Shown here in pieces: positions 1 to 9,740 of a DNA stretch of 64,000 nt. Origin of the DNA: Xenopus tropicalis (Eukaryota; Chordata; Amphibia; Anura; Pipidae); contig NC_030681.2 in NCBI RefSeq assembly GCF_000004195.4, positions 88,977,681 to 89,041,680 on the forward strand, read 5' to 3'. Numbering within the stretch: position 1 is the stretch's first letter; each line of letters starts with the position of its first letter. Position numbers and translations under genes: made by a program. Under the pieces are notes generated by a model. The model did not search any database and had not been told where the DNA came from. It saw nothing but the letters and a program-made list of their open reading frames with translations.

Positions 1-362
1 ATTAAGATGTTAGCAGTAAAACTGGGGTGGAACAAAAAACCTGAAGCTCTTTTTTGACCCAGTCTTCTTTGCAATTGTTTCTAAAATAGCATTGTTGCTG
101 AGGTTTGTTTTTTGTAGTGGGGCAGAATTCAAGGTTATAGAACAATAACCTGAGCCAGATATCTAAGGAATAAACAAAAACAGACACTTAGATGGAGCAA
201 CAAACACAGACCCCAAAAGATTTACTGGAAGAATCAAGCAATTTTATAGCAAATCAAGCCGTGGTGGGGAGAGGCTGGGATTGGAGTAAGTTAAGCCACA
301 GCAAGAAGTGGGCAGAAAAGTGAAGGGTGAAAAATGTACAGCATGATGGCCACCATATCAAC
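1..362. other. Intergenic flank, nothing recognised
   Basis: No gene, RNA or repeat recognised. The short reading frames here have no domain or codon pattern that suggests a gene. Confidence 0.5.
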
Positions 363-367
363 CATGC

Positions 368-1030
368 TGTCAGGACCTGCCTGTACTCGAACTCTGGACT
401 CTATATTAGACAGGTTCTGCATTACCTCGCTGAGCCACTTGAGACCTTGGGCAACCAGCCCTAAACATTATATTCACCCCTCTTTGCTCCACTGTTCAGA
501 CTTGTCGCCTCCTCCTCCCTTAGTAAGCCCAGGTGGTTGCAATTGGACAATTATCAGGCTTTATAAGCCAGTTAGAAGCAACCCCTGGTTGCTTGTTCAT
601 TAAGCCTTTTTGTGATCCTGTGTCCGTACCTGCCTGACTCCTGCCTGGTTCCGTTCCTCGTCTCCTGTCCCTGACTTCTGTTGGATCTCCCGGTATTTGA
701 CCTCGGCCTGTTTATTTGACTGCTCTCTGTCTTCAGCCTGCCCCTGACCACTGCCTGTTATTCGGACCCTCCTTGCCTGCTGCCAGTCCTGACCCTCTGC
801 CTGCTTAACGGACTTGTATTGTTTTGCCGCCTGTCTCTGACCACTGGCCTGTTTTATGGACTTGTATTTCTCGCTGAATCCTTAATAAATGTCTCTGCAT
901 CTCAATATGCCTTCTGCCTATATACAACAGTACCCATTATATCCATATTACACAGCATATAGGCTCCTACCTGCCAGCCACCCACCTGTGGCTGAACCTG
1001 CCAGCCACCCACCTGTGGCTGCTCCTGACA
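368..1030 (+). mobile_element. Solo LTR of an LTR retrotransposon
   Basis: The 663-bp segment begins TGTCAGGA and ends TCCTGACA, the TG...CA inverted ends of an LTR. It is flanked on both sides by CATGC (363-367 and 1031-1035), an exact 5-bp target duplication. Inside are a TATA-like TATAAG (562-567), a long CT-rich part and an AATAAA signal (884-889), all oriented on the + strand. A 24-nt unit is repeated at 971-994 and 998-1021. No internal gag-pol sequence or second LTR is present, so this is what recombination between two LTRs leaves behind. The 5-bp duplication fits Ty3/gypsy-type or some retroviral LTRs; the family is inferred, not shown. Confidence 0.88.
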
Positions 1031-1420
1031 CATGCAGAATCACAGGTCAACCATCACTTGTATGGTAAAAGAGGGACCATTGGTTGTAACAAGGTAAAAG
1101 ATCAGTCAGGGTCATGAAAGATCAAAAAGAAATCCATGAGGTGTAACAAGGCAGAAATGGAGGCAGATAAACATATGTAGTCTAGAAGCAATAGAAAGAA
1201 AATACCCAACACGAGGTGGGATAGGTAAAGTAGACCTCACTGCTGTCCAGAAGGTGATTAGAACAGATCTCTAAGTTCCAAGAAGATCACATCCCACAAC
1301 CAAATTTTGTATAAGGTTTTCCATTTGTATACATTTAAATCTGTTTATACATTTAAATCTGTAAAATATATTTCTTGTGGCTCATCCATTTCTATACATA
1401 ATCTGAAGAAAGAAAACTCA
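1031..1420. other. Intergenic, nothing recognised
   Basis: Unremarkable AT-rich sequence after the LTR; no gene or repeat recognised. Confidence 0.4.
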
Positions 1421-1585
1421 GTGGGACACATTTATCAACACTGGATAAATTTGCCCACTTGCAATAACCCATAGCAACCAGTGAGTTTTTTCAGCCAGGT
1501 AGAACAATGAATTCTACAATTTGATTGGTTGCCATAGGTTATTGCCCATGGGCAAATTTGCCCAGGTTTGCTAAATAACCCCCAC
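1421..1585. repeat. Palindromic MITE (CAAATTTGCCCA family)
   Basis: The two ends are approximate inverted repeats: GTGGGACACATTTATCAACA on the left, and on the right the complement of GTGGGGGTTATTTAGCAAAC. Both carry AAATTTGCCCA next to CCATAGCAACC/GGTTGCCATAG. The same family recurs at 6764-6905 and 50503-50674. Short and non-coding, so probably a non-autonomous DNA transposon. Confidence 0.7.
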
Positions 1586-3654
1586 TGACTGCAGCCACTT
1601 AATAAGCACTGATTGAACATTATCACCATATTTTTAAATATAATTAACTTCCCCAGTAGTGTTCACATTCAAAAATACCATAATATTCAATTTAAATGTA
1701 TTTTCAGGAATGACTATTTATTTACCTTTTTCATATTGGCCCCCAACCCCTAAGCTTCCAGTGAGAAGGTGCCAGTAACATGAAGCATGATAAAATACAT
1801 TTTGAAAATGAAATAAAGAATAAATAAAGTACCATGAAAAACAATGAAATGGATTGATTTTTTATGTTACCCTTGTAGTTTAATAAAACAGAAACTAAAA
1901 TGCCCTGGAATGTCCCGAATCTCATTGGTGGTAATGAAAGTCAAAAAGGGGAAGAGGAAAGCTGTTTCTTCTTGTGGCAAAGTGCATGATGTTACAATGG
2001 TTCTCAAACTTAAAGTAAGCCTAAAATAAATCTATAGTATTCCTTGCAATCAAAGCCATTAGAGGAAAAACATAGAAAATCAGGCGGAAAACAAGTGCAA
2101 TACTTATCTACAGTAGACAAGGTGGAAGGTTCTGAATTATTTTTTTTAATAGCCAGAAGGCATATTGAATTGAAAGATTATTTACAGTTAGAAGGCTGTG
2201 ACTAACAGTTCTCATTTTTTTTATTTTAAAATTCAAATATACTTGCTTCCACAAATGTCCTACATTTACTAAAATGTCTGAACTGAAAAAGCCTGCATAG
2301 GAAAAGTCATAGAAAAGTTGACGTGTCATGCGAAAACTGTGGCGCATAGAAAATCTCGGAAAAGTCGCAACTATTTTTTCTGTGAATTTTAGTGCTAAAA
2401 ATCCGAATTGGGAAAAAAAGACAGTTAGTACAGTAAATGGCCCCCATAAAGTATAATAGGGGCCCAGGTGCACCAGCCCTTCAGTAAAAGGAAACTATGT
2501 AAAAAGTTAAAAGGTAGTATCATCTAAACCCACTCAGGCATTGATAGTTTATTTAATGAGTATATTCTCAAAAAATACCCTTGTGCAGCTTGTACATTAT
2601 GTGGTACTTAATATTAGGGCTATAATAAATTGCCATGTGGGGCAGGAAACTCATGTTGCTACTGTGACAATGTATTCATTTAATACACCTTGTATTAAAC
2701 ATGTTTATGCCTGGAGGAGTTTAGTTCATCACAGAAAAAGGAGACAGAAGCATGACAGACAGACAGACATATCAAGAAAAAAAATAGATTTCAGAAAAAT
2801 TTGGGCTTTATGGATGTATTGGTACTGCTTAGTGGGTAAAATGTAAATATAAAGACATGTTCAGATAAAATAGAAAGTAGCATTGTGGGTAAGAATGGCA
2901 TAGATGCATTAGGGATTAAATAGTAAACACCTCGCATTATCTGCTTCAAGTCTCATTTCCCAAGTCGTAATCCTTAAATAACTGGATGTGATGAAAGGGT
3001 CAGCAGAACAACAATTTCCCTGTAGATATATTATTTAATTTAATTATGGTACTTTTATATTTTCCTATTTGCCATAAGCGTATTATTCAACAAGATGTAT
3101 TACTTTATGGCATGCTGAACACCGTCAGATGATGGCCATGTACTGTACACTTATTTTTTCCAGACTGTAGATATAATGTGACATTTTAATGCTTGGTAGT
3201 CCCTGTCTCACTTAAGATGTGTGAGTCATTCTTCCATTATCAACAGTACATTGTGCTACTGCAGTTTTATTCACATATCCCCTGCAGGTTATCACTGACA
3301 GAGCAAAGCTCATGCTTAGCAGAACAAACAAGCTCAGCAAAACCACAATTTATTCCACAGGCTACAGTGGTGTGTTATGTGTCATAAGTGCATTCGAACG
3401 TAATTTTTACTGACTAATTCTCCATTCCATCCTTTAAGATCAGGAAAATGTTGTTTAATTTAACCTCTTAACAAATGCTGTTTTAACTCATTATTGCTCT
3501 GTAATTTTTTAAAGTGGGCCGAATCTACAGTCTCCAGTTGCTTCAGGCATAACATGTTGGTAGGCCTTGAATAGTTTATTTATTCACTTCCCAGTCCATC
3601 ACATTCCCTCTTCTTTACACAAACTGGTTGGAATTTTTGACTTTTGAAGCTCTA
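1586..3654. other. Intergenic, mostly unrecognised
   Basis: About 2 kb of AT-rich DNA without a convincing gene. The only structured part I see is the CpG-bearing repeat at about 2262-2456, listed separately. Confidence 0.45.
2262..2456. repeat. Degenerate CpG-bearing MITE-like repeat
   Basis: It starts with a CATTTACTAAAATG end and closes with AGTACAGTAAATGGCCCCC, imperfect inverted ends. Between them are GAAAAGTCGC and AAATCCGAATT words like those in the large palindrome at 16264-16765. Probably an old copy of a related element; the boundaries are approximate. Confidence 0.4.
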
Positions 3655-4018
3655 AAGGTGGCCATACACGATGTCGCCAAGCGAGCGGATCTTCCCCCGA
3701 TATCCCCACCTACGGGTGGGCGATATCGGGGACCATTTAGGTAAAAAAAATAATAATCCGATCGTTTGGTCCTGGGGCCAGACGATCGGATTATGTGGGC
3801 GGCAATGGGGCAGTCGGATCGGGGACCGCATCAACGAGCCGATGCGGTCCCCGATCCGACCAGATTTTCTAACCTGGCCGATCGAGATCTGGCCAATTTC
3901 AGGCCAGATATCGGTCGGCCAGGCTGCTCTGCTCTCCCCATACACGGGCCGATTAGCTGCCGAATCGGTCCAAGGGACCGATATCGGTAGCTATAGTCGG
4001 CCCGTGTATGGCCACCTT
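3655..4018. mobile_element. MITE with AAGGTGGCCATACACG terminal repeats
   Basis: A 364-bp element with exact 16-bp inverted ends, AAGGTGGCCATACACG at 3655-3670 and its complement at 4003-4018. The outer flanks read CTAA and TTAA, so a TTAA target with one decayed base is likely (piggyBac-like; inferred). The interior is a string of hairpins: a pair of CGATATCGGGG-type arms near 3699-3733, CGATCG arms at 3760-3790, and a long one around 3814-3860 with arms GTCGGATCGGGGACCGCATC and complement. The open frames on both strands only reflect the palindromes. A decayed right end of the same family is at 56345-56455. Confidence 0.85.
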
Positions 4019-4324
4019 AAGATTTCTGCTACTCCCACCCCCTGCTGCGATGGTAATACAGTATTTGTAGTTGTTAACTTGTTTAAATAGGACTGTTCTC
4101 TAGATAAATTATTAGCACCTTATCGGATTTCACACCTTGTTCAAACTGACCAACTAGCTGAACCTGCCTACCTATGCATTTTTTATACATAGTGAACAGC
4201 ACCAAACAAACTTAAAAAATGTAAAAGGCTTTATTCCATCATGGCTACATCCTAGATCATAGAAGCGCTATTTCAGGCCACTACCTGCCTTTTTCAAGCT
4301 TGAATCAAAATATGAGTGTGGCCT
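4019..4324. other. Short spacer and 3'-tail-like repeat fragment
   Basis: 4019-4190 shows nothing recognisable. 4195-4324, read on the minus strand, carries a TAGTGGCCTGAAATAGCGCT stretch followed by AATAAAGCC. That looks like a retroelement tail, but the class is not resolved. The boundary with the Tc1-like element is approximate. Confidence 0.35.
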
Positions 4325-4998
4325 AACTCTCAAATATTCAGCAAGTTGTTTCCAACACATACAGCTAAACACAAACCACTTTTTGCAGAAACACTCCAAA
4401 TCTGTCAGATTGCGAGGGCATCTCCTGTGCACAGCCCTCTTCAGATCACCCCACAGATTTTCAATCGGATTCAGGTCTGGGCTCTGGCTGGGCCATTCCA
4501 AAACTTTAATCTTCTTCCAGTGAAGCCATTCCTTTGTTGATTTGAATGTATGCTTTGGGTCGTTGTCATGCTGAAAGATGAAGTTCCTCCTCATGTTCAG
4601 CTTTCTAGCAGAAGCCTGAAGGTTTTGTGCCAATATTGACTGGTATTTGGAACTGTTCATAATTCCCTCTATCTTAACTAAGGCCCCAGTTCAAGCTGAA
4701 GAAAAACAGCCCCAAAGCAAGATGCTGCCACCACCATGCTTCACTGTGGGTATGGTGTTCTTTTGGTGATGTGCAGTATTGTTTTTGCACCAAACATATT
4801 TTTTGGAATTATGGCCAAAAAGTTCAACCTTGGTTTCATCAGACCATAACACCTTTTACCACATGCTTTTGGGAGACTTCAGATGTGTTTTTGCAAAATG
4901 TAGCCTGGCTTGGATGTTTTTCTTCGTAAGAAAAGGCTTTCGTCTTGCCACTCTACCCCATAGCCCAGACATATGAAGAATACGGGAGATTGTTGTCA
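4325..4998 (-). pseudogene. Tc1-like transposase, catalytic part (broken)
   Basis: The minus-strand translation carries the DDE core of an IS630/Tc1 transposase. VLWSDETK (first Asp) lies near 4835-4855, then KHGGG, then QHDNDPKHT (second Asp) near 4550-4575. [18 protein letters not shown] follows near 4440-4490 and carries the catalytic Glu; the Asp-to-Glu spacing fits DD34E. A stop lies between KHGGG and the second Asp, and the C-terminus drifts out of the family sequence after CFCKK, so it is frameshifted. An ARRKPFLTKKNIQARLHFAK segment lies next to the CR1 insertion. It is the downstream part of the N-terminal fragment at 5934-6223. Confidence 0.88.
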
Positions 4999-4999
4999 C

Positions 5000-5933
5000 A
5001 GGATGCTGCCGCTTTGCAGAGCGATTTGAAAAAATTGGAAAACTGGGCAGCAAACTGGAAAATGAGGTTCAATGTTGATAAGTGCAAAGTTATGCATTTT
5101 GGTAGAAATAATATAAACGTGAACTATCTACTGAATGGTAGTGTGTTGGGGGTATCCTTAATGGAAAAGGATCTAGGGGTTTTTGTAGATAACAAGTTGT
5201 GTAATTCCAGGCAGTGTCATTCTGTGGCTACTAAAGCAAATAAAGTGCTGTCTTGTATAAAAAAGGGCATTGACTCAAGGGATGAGAACATAATTTTGCC
5301 CCTTTATAGGTCCCTGGTAAGGCCTCACCTTGAGTATGCAGTGCAGTTTTGGGCTCCAGTCCTTAAGAAGGATATTAATGAGCTGGAGAGAGTGCAGAGA
5401 CGTGCAACTAAACTGGTAAAGGGGATGGAAGATTTAAACTATGAGGTGAGACTGTTGAGGCTGGGGTTGTTTTCTCTGGAAAAGAGGTGATTGCGAGGGG
5501 ACATGATTATTCTGTACAAGTACATTAGAGGGGATTATAGGCAGAGAGGGGGTGTTCTTTTTTTCTGATAAAAACAATCAACGCACCAGAGGTCACCCCT
5601 TTAGTTTAGAGGAACGGAGCTTCCATTTGAAGCAGCGTAGGTGGTTTTTCATGGTGAGGGCAGTGAGGTTGTGGAATGCCTTTCCTAGAGATGTGGTAAT
5701 GGCAGATTCTGTTAATGCCTTTAAGAGGAGCCTAGATGAGTTCTTGAACAATCAGAATATCCAAGGCTATTGTGATACTAATATCTACAGTTAGTATTAG
5801 TGGTTGTATATATAGTTTATGTATGTGAGTGTATAGATTGGTAGGTGTGGGTTGTGTGTGCTGGGTTTACTTGGATGGGTTGAACTTGATGGACTCTGGT
5901 ATTTTTTCAACCCTATGTAACTATGTAACATGT
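5000..5933 (+). mobile_element. 5'-truncated CR1 retrotransposon inserted in the Tc1-like element
   Basis: From CAGGATGCTGCCGC at 5000 onward this aligns almost base for base with the 3' third of the CR1 copy in the tent5a intron (38684-39606). It covers the end of the reverse transcriptase, the C-terminal domain, and a short 3' UTR ending GTTGAACTTGATGGAC...CAACCCTATGTAACTATG, the tail usual for frog CR1. Its reading frame is broken by a TGA at 5488-5490 where the intron copy reads CGC, and by a length change near 5550. The insertion post-dates the Tc1-like element it interrupts. No long target duplication is seen, as is common for CR1. Confidence 0.88.
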
Positions 5934-6223
5934 ATCACACAGTCAGTACTTGCCAGATATTCCTGCAGCTCCTTTAATGTTGCTGTAGGCCTCTTGGTAG
6001 CCTCCCTGACCAGTTTTCTTCTCGTCTTTTAATCAATTTTGGAGGGACGTCCAGTTCTTGGTAATGTCACTGTTGTGCCATATTTTCTCCACTTGACAAT
6101 GACTGTCTTCACTGTGTTCCATGGTATATCTAATGCCTTGGAAATTCTTTTGTACCCTTCTCCTGACTGATATCTTTTAACAATGAGATCCCTCTGATGC
6201 TTTGGAAGCTCTCTGTGGACCAT
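5934..6223 (-). pseudogene. Tc1-like transposase, N-terminal DNA-binding part
   Basis: Starting at the ATG whose minus-strand first base is 6223, the 64-residue frame reads as the paired-type helix-turn-helix of Tc1 transposases: HRELPKHQRDLIVKRYQSGE, then YKRISKALDIPWNTVKTVI, ending TGRPSKID, where a stop interrupts the frame at 6029. Family similarity continues in other frames to about 5940 and then breaks at the CR1 insertion. The rest of the protein is at 4325-4998. Confidence 0.85.
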
Positions 6224-6763
6224 CGCTTTTGCTGTGGGATGCGACGAAAAAAATGTCAGGAAAGACCAACTAGAGTTGCTGAACTTTTTTGGGGTTAATC
6301 AGAGGCACTTTAAATGATGGCAGGTGTATGCTGACTCCTATTTAACATGATTTTAAATGTGATTGTTTAATTCTGAACACAGCTACATCCCCGTTTAGAA
6401 GAGGGTGTGCACACTTATGCAACCTCATTATTTAATTTTTTTTCTTCCCTCCACCTAAAAGATTTCAGTCTGTTTTTCAATTGAGTGGTACAGTTTATAG
6501 GTCACATTAAAGGTGGAAAAAGTTCTGAAATGATTTATCTTTGTCTCATTTTTGTACGGCACAGGACTCTGACATTTTACCAGGGGTGTGTAGACTTTTT
6601 ATATCCACTGTAAGGCTGCTTAGGTTTAACATTAAATGTAGTTAGGTACTCACCTACCAGTTTCTAAACTTTTCTGCTCTTTCGCGATTGGCCAAAAAAT
6701 CATCCTGATAACCTCACACAATATCCTCCAACCTCTTCTTTTCACATCCATGTCTTCACTAGT

Positions 6764-6905
6764 TGGGGGTCATTTATCAACAACAGGCCAATTTGCCCAT
6801 GGGTTCTAACCCATGACAACCAATCATATTGTTGCATTCATTGCTCTACCTGCAACTGGCTGAAAAAAAAATCACTAATTAGTTGCTTTAGGTTACTGCC
6901 CATCA
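6764..6905. repeat. Palindromic MITE (CAAATTTGCCCA family), partial
   Basis: It starts TGGGGGTCATTTATCAACA, with CAATTTGCCCATGGG and CATGACAACCAATCA following, as in the copies at 1421-1585 and 50503-50674. The right terminus is decayed and the end is approximate. Confidence 0.65.
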
Positions 6906-7597
6906 AATGACTGGCTCCCAAGCTTGCTTACTGGAAGACAGGTGTACTTATCTATACCTTTACCTTGTATACATACTGTAGGTATTACCAATTCTCAGAG
7001 TTCTTTCAGTGTGAACTGCAAAGTGTGAATGACTAGCTTGGTATTCATCAAATTAAAGGGTCCATAGTTATTAGTGCTTCCTGATGTACTGTTAGAGGCA
7101 GAAAGTACTGCTAGAAAGTACATTGTAGAGGTTTAAATATTTCCTATGCAGTAATTAACATACTTTTGTTAGCTTTTTCAATTGAAGTTTATAGCCTTAA
7201 CCACTATACCCTTCCTTCCGGCTCCTTTATTTTCTTCTCCCTGGTAATTAGCTGAGGCTAAAAATGGAAAAGTCAACACATTTTTGTGCATTTCATGAAT
7301 CAGATGTGCTCATGCAATGGAAAATGTTTAAATGGCAATTTATTTTTTCCTCCATGTACACAGGGAAATACTTTTCTCACACATTTTTTTTTCTACATTT
7401 CTATTTTTATTTCTGTTACCTGGCTTATATTTTACAAAAGTGTGAACATTTTCTAGTCTATAAAATGTTTTGGCTCCACAGGTCACTCACATACTCTTTT
7501 TACTTAGTAACAGTTTTAAATCAAAACCAAAGTAATTTAAATAGTAAAAGAAGAGTGTTATTAACAATACAGATCTGTCTGGCTGTTGTATATTTGT
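6906..7597. other. Intergenic, nothing recognised
   Basis: AT-rich. A 154-codon frame starts at 7264, but it is rich in Phe, Tyr and Leu from T-runs, crosses into the repeat at 7598 and has no recognisable domain. Not called as a gene. Confidence 0.45.
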
Positions 7598-7725
7598 ACA
7601 GGTATGGGATCCATTATCAGGAATTACTGAGAATTGGCATTTTTCTTCTGAGGGATCTTTTCCTCAATTTGGAGCATCATGCCTCAAAGCTAATAACATT
7701 AAAAAAAACAATTAGGAGCAGACAA
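7598..7725. repeat. GGTATGGGATCC-type interspersed repeat
   Basis: It begins ACAGGTATGGGATCCATTAT and continues with the T/A-rich body of this common frog repeat. Related copies are at 13788-13944 and 62790-62855. Non-coding. Confidence 0.6.
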
Positions 7726-8279
7726 TGACCAAATTATATGATTGATAACTATTTCTGTCATTTGTGCCTTTGTAATTGCCTTCCTGAATAATTTTATCTG
7801 ATACCCGAAAAGAAACCAATGAGATGACTCAGCTTAATTTAAAGTGGAAGAGTATATGGAAGTTTTTTCTTATAACACAGTGCAGTTATACAGTAATGCA
7901 AACAAAAGTGCTTTACTTATTAGTAGCTTTAAATGTTCAGCAAAATGCAACATTTCCATAGGACTGGCTGGCACTTTAGCACAGACTAATATGTGGTATA
8001 AACAATTCTAACTGCTAGATCTCAGTAATGGCAACTTTTGTTTTCAGTATCTAATGATGAAACCAGAATTTGCATTAAGTAAAAACAAGAAAGAAAGGAG
8101 AGACAAGTACCCCGCTGATTCCCTCCTAGATAGAATGGTCTTAAAACTTTGGTTTGTGTAGGAATACTTACCTCAATCCCAGGGCATCCCAGTCCTCCAG
8201 GCCTGCACTCTGGACTTCTCTGCACGAACATCACATGCATCTTGTGTCCTAGTGCTGCATGCATTGTGACACAGTGCAT
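7726..8279. other. Intergenic, nothing recognised
   Basis: No gene or clear repeat found in this stretch up to the hAT-like element. Confidence 0.4.
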
Positions 8280-8287
8280 ATCTTGAC

Positions 8288-8717
8288 TAGGGATTCGGGC
8301 AATATTTTGCCTTTTTCAGCAGGATTTGGATCCGGGCAAATCCATGTGCCCGGCTGCTGCGACAGATTTCTTATCCGGGTGCCCCGAGACCGTCCCCATT
8401 GCGATCCCCCCCCCACGCATGCGCGTTTGCAGCGGCGTACATTTAAAGGAGGTCCCCATTGCTCCATATGGGAGCACAATTTTGGTGTGGCGAGCCACGC
8501 CACAAATCCGGGCCTGTCTGGCTAAACCGAATCCTTAAAATTACCTAACTTTTTGTCACAGAAACATGGAACTGGAACATTTTTCTCTTTTAATCACTTC
8601 ATGGCTTAATTTGCATGTACAAATTAGGATTCAGTTTGGTAAATTCAGTTTTGAAATATTTTACAAAGGATTTGGGGTTCAGCCAGATTCCAAAATAGTG
8701 GATTTGGTGCATCTCTA
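8288..8717. mobile_element. hAT-like MITE (TAGGGATGCACC family) with exact 8-bp duplication
   Basis: The ends are TAGGGATTCGG on the left and TGGTGCATCTCTA on the right, imperfect inverted repeats of a TAGGGATGCACCGAATC terminus. The element is bracketed by ATCTTGAC at 8280-8287 and 8718-8725, an exact 8-bp target duplication as hAT transposases make. It has the family's TTTTTCAGCAGGATT, TTTTTGTCACA and AAATTTGCATG-like inner words. A foreign GC-rich segment sits inside (8356-8522). Sister copies are at 24768-24969 and 49503-49787. Confidence 0.88.
8356..8522. repeat. GC-rich insert nested in the hAT-like MITE
   Basis: This part is absent from the sister copy at 49503-49787 and is markedly GC-rich, with a C9 run. 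It ends in GGCGAGCCACGCCACAAATC followed by CGGGCC, matching in reverse orientation the CCCGGATTTGTGGCGAGGCC repeat at about 63040-63080. It is therefore a separate element inserted into, or recombined with, the MITE. Boundaries are approximate. Confidence 0.55.
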
Positions 8718-8725
8718 ATCTTGAC

Positions 8726-9740
8726 ACAGCATTGTGACATAGCACACATTTTGAAGCATGCTCAGGCCTGTTTAAAGGGACTAATCCCTGCATTTAATTT
8801 CTTGGTTATCAGGCTAGTTCCCAAGCTCTTCCTTGGCTGTTTCTGAGCGATTTACTATTCTGGTTACAACTCCTGCCTACTAGACTCTCCTTACTTGCCG
8901 CCTGACCCAAACTTCGACTTGAACCTGACTCTGTCCCGACCTTGCCCTGTCTGAACTCCGCTTGTCTACTTCCTGGTGCCTTGTTCAGACCTCACCAATG
9001 TCTTACCACTCCACAAAGTATCCACTTCAGGACAGATTTGTGTCAGTGTGGGCTGCTTGTGGGCCGATATCTATGACTGATTCACCACCTTGCCTGATAG
9101 TTTTGCTCTCTCTGAATGGTCAGAATTGGCACATGAATTCTAGATCTAGAAAAGATCCATAGTTAACTAAACCATGTAATAGTCCTCTTCAATGCTACTG
9201 GCTAGGGGTTAGGTGTCCCTGGGGACCCAGTTCTTATATTTATTACACTATTCCCATTATGTGTAAGGATTAGGATTGTTAGGATTGCACACTGAATTAT
9301 CAGACATGAGCCAATGTGCTGAGTAACTACAAATATGGAAACAGGCAGAAATCTTAAGTCCAAATACAGGCACAGGTCTGGGCAGGCAGCAAACCATCAA
9401 AGTCCATTTAACAGGCAGAAGAATGTTACAGGCCAAGGTCAAACCGGGAAGTCAGATCAGAGAGATCAAGGACAGGACAGGACTAACAGAACAGGATACA
9501 CAATAGCATATTCAGAAACAGGAATTTGAAAACAGAAATCAAAATGTCTGATGGCTTGGATTAACAGAAAGGGCCACAGGCTGTTGCAAGAGGCAGGCTT
9601 GAACAGCCCATTTATCGGACTACTGCCTGCAGCTGGATCATGGGTGTGGTTAAAGAATTCAGACAGAGAGGAAGAGCCATTGGTATTATGTGTCAGTCCC
9701 AGACTGCATTGCCTCCTGTGGCTCAAACTGGAAGAGCAGT
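8726..9740. other. Probable decayed LTR-type repeat fragments
   Basis: 8840-9000 is CT-rich with repeated CTGAC/CCTG words like the body of the solo LTR at 368-1030. 9320-9740 has GGCCAAGGTCAAACCGGGAA and many CAGG words, again like frog LTR-element sequence. No LTR ends, target duplication or coding domain could be fixed, so the class is a weak inference. Confidence 0.3.

Larger units (their letters stand above)
4325..6610 (-). mobile_element. Tc1-like DNA transposon, split by a CR1 insertion
   Basis: Transposase sequence runs on the minus strand from about 6223 down to 4325. The 5' terminus (minus-strand sense) is at 6610, where the + strand ends CTTTTTATATCCACTG followed by TA (6611-6612), the dinucleotide Tc1 elements target. 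The expected partner terminus, CAGTGGATATAAAAAG, is not seen near 4200-4330, so that end is lost or replaced. A CR1 copy (about 5000-5933) interrupts the element. It can no longer make a transposase. Confidence 0.85.

Noticed and set aside
334..603. 89-codon frame on the + strand
   Set aside because: It lies across the start of the solo LTR and has no domain; chance frame.
3652..4090. Three overlapping frames of 74-139 codons on both strands
   Set aside because: They exist because the MITE at 3655-4018 is a palindrome with few stops; the peptides mirror each other.
7264..7728. 154-codon + strand frame, the longest without a known domain in the left flank
   Set aside because: Hydrophobic low-complexity composition from T-runs and overlap with an interspersed repeat; no splice or promoter context.
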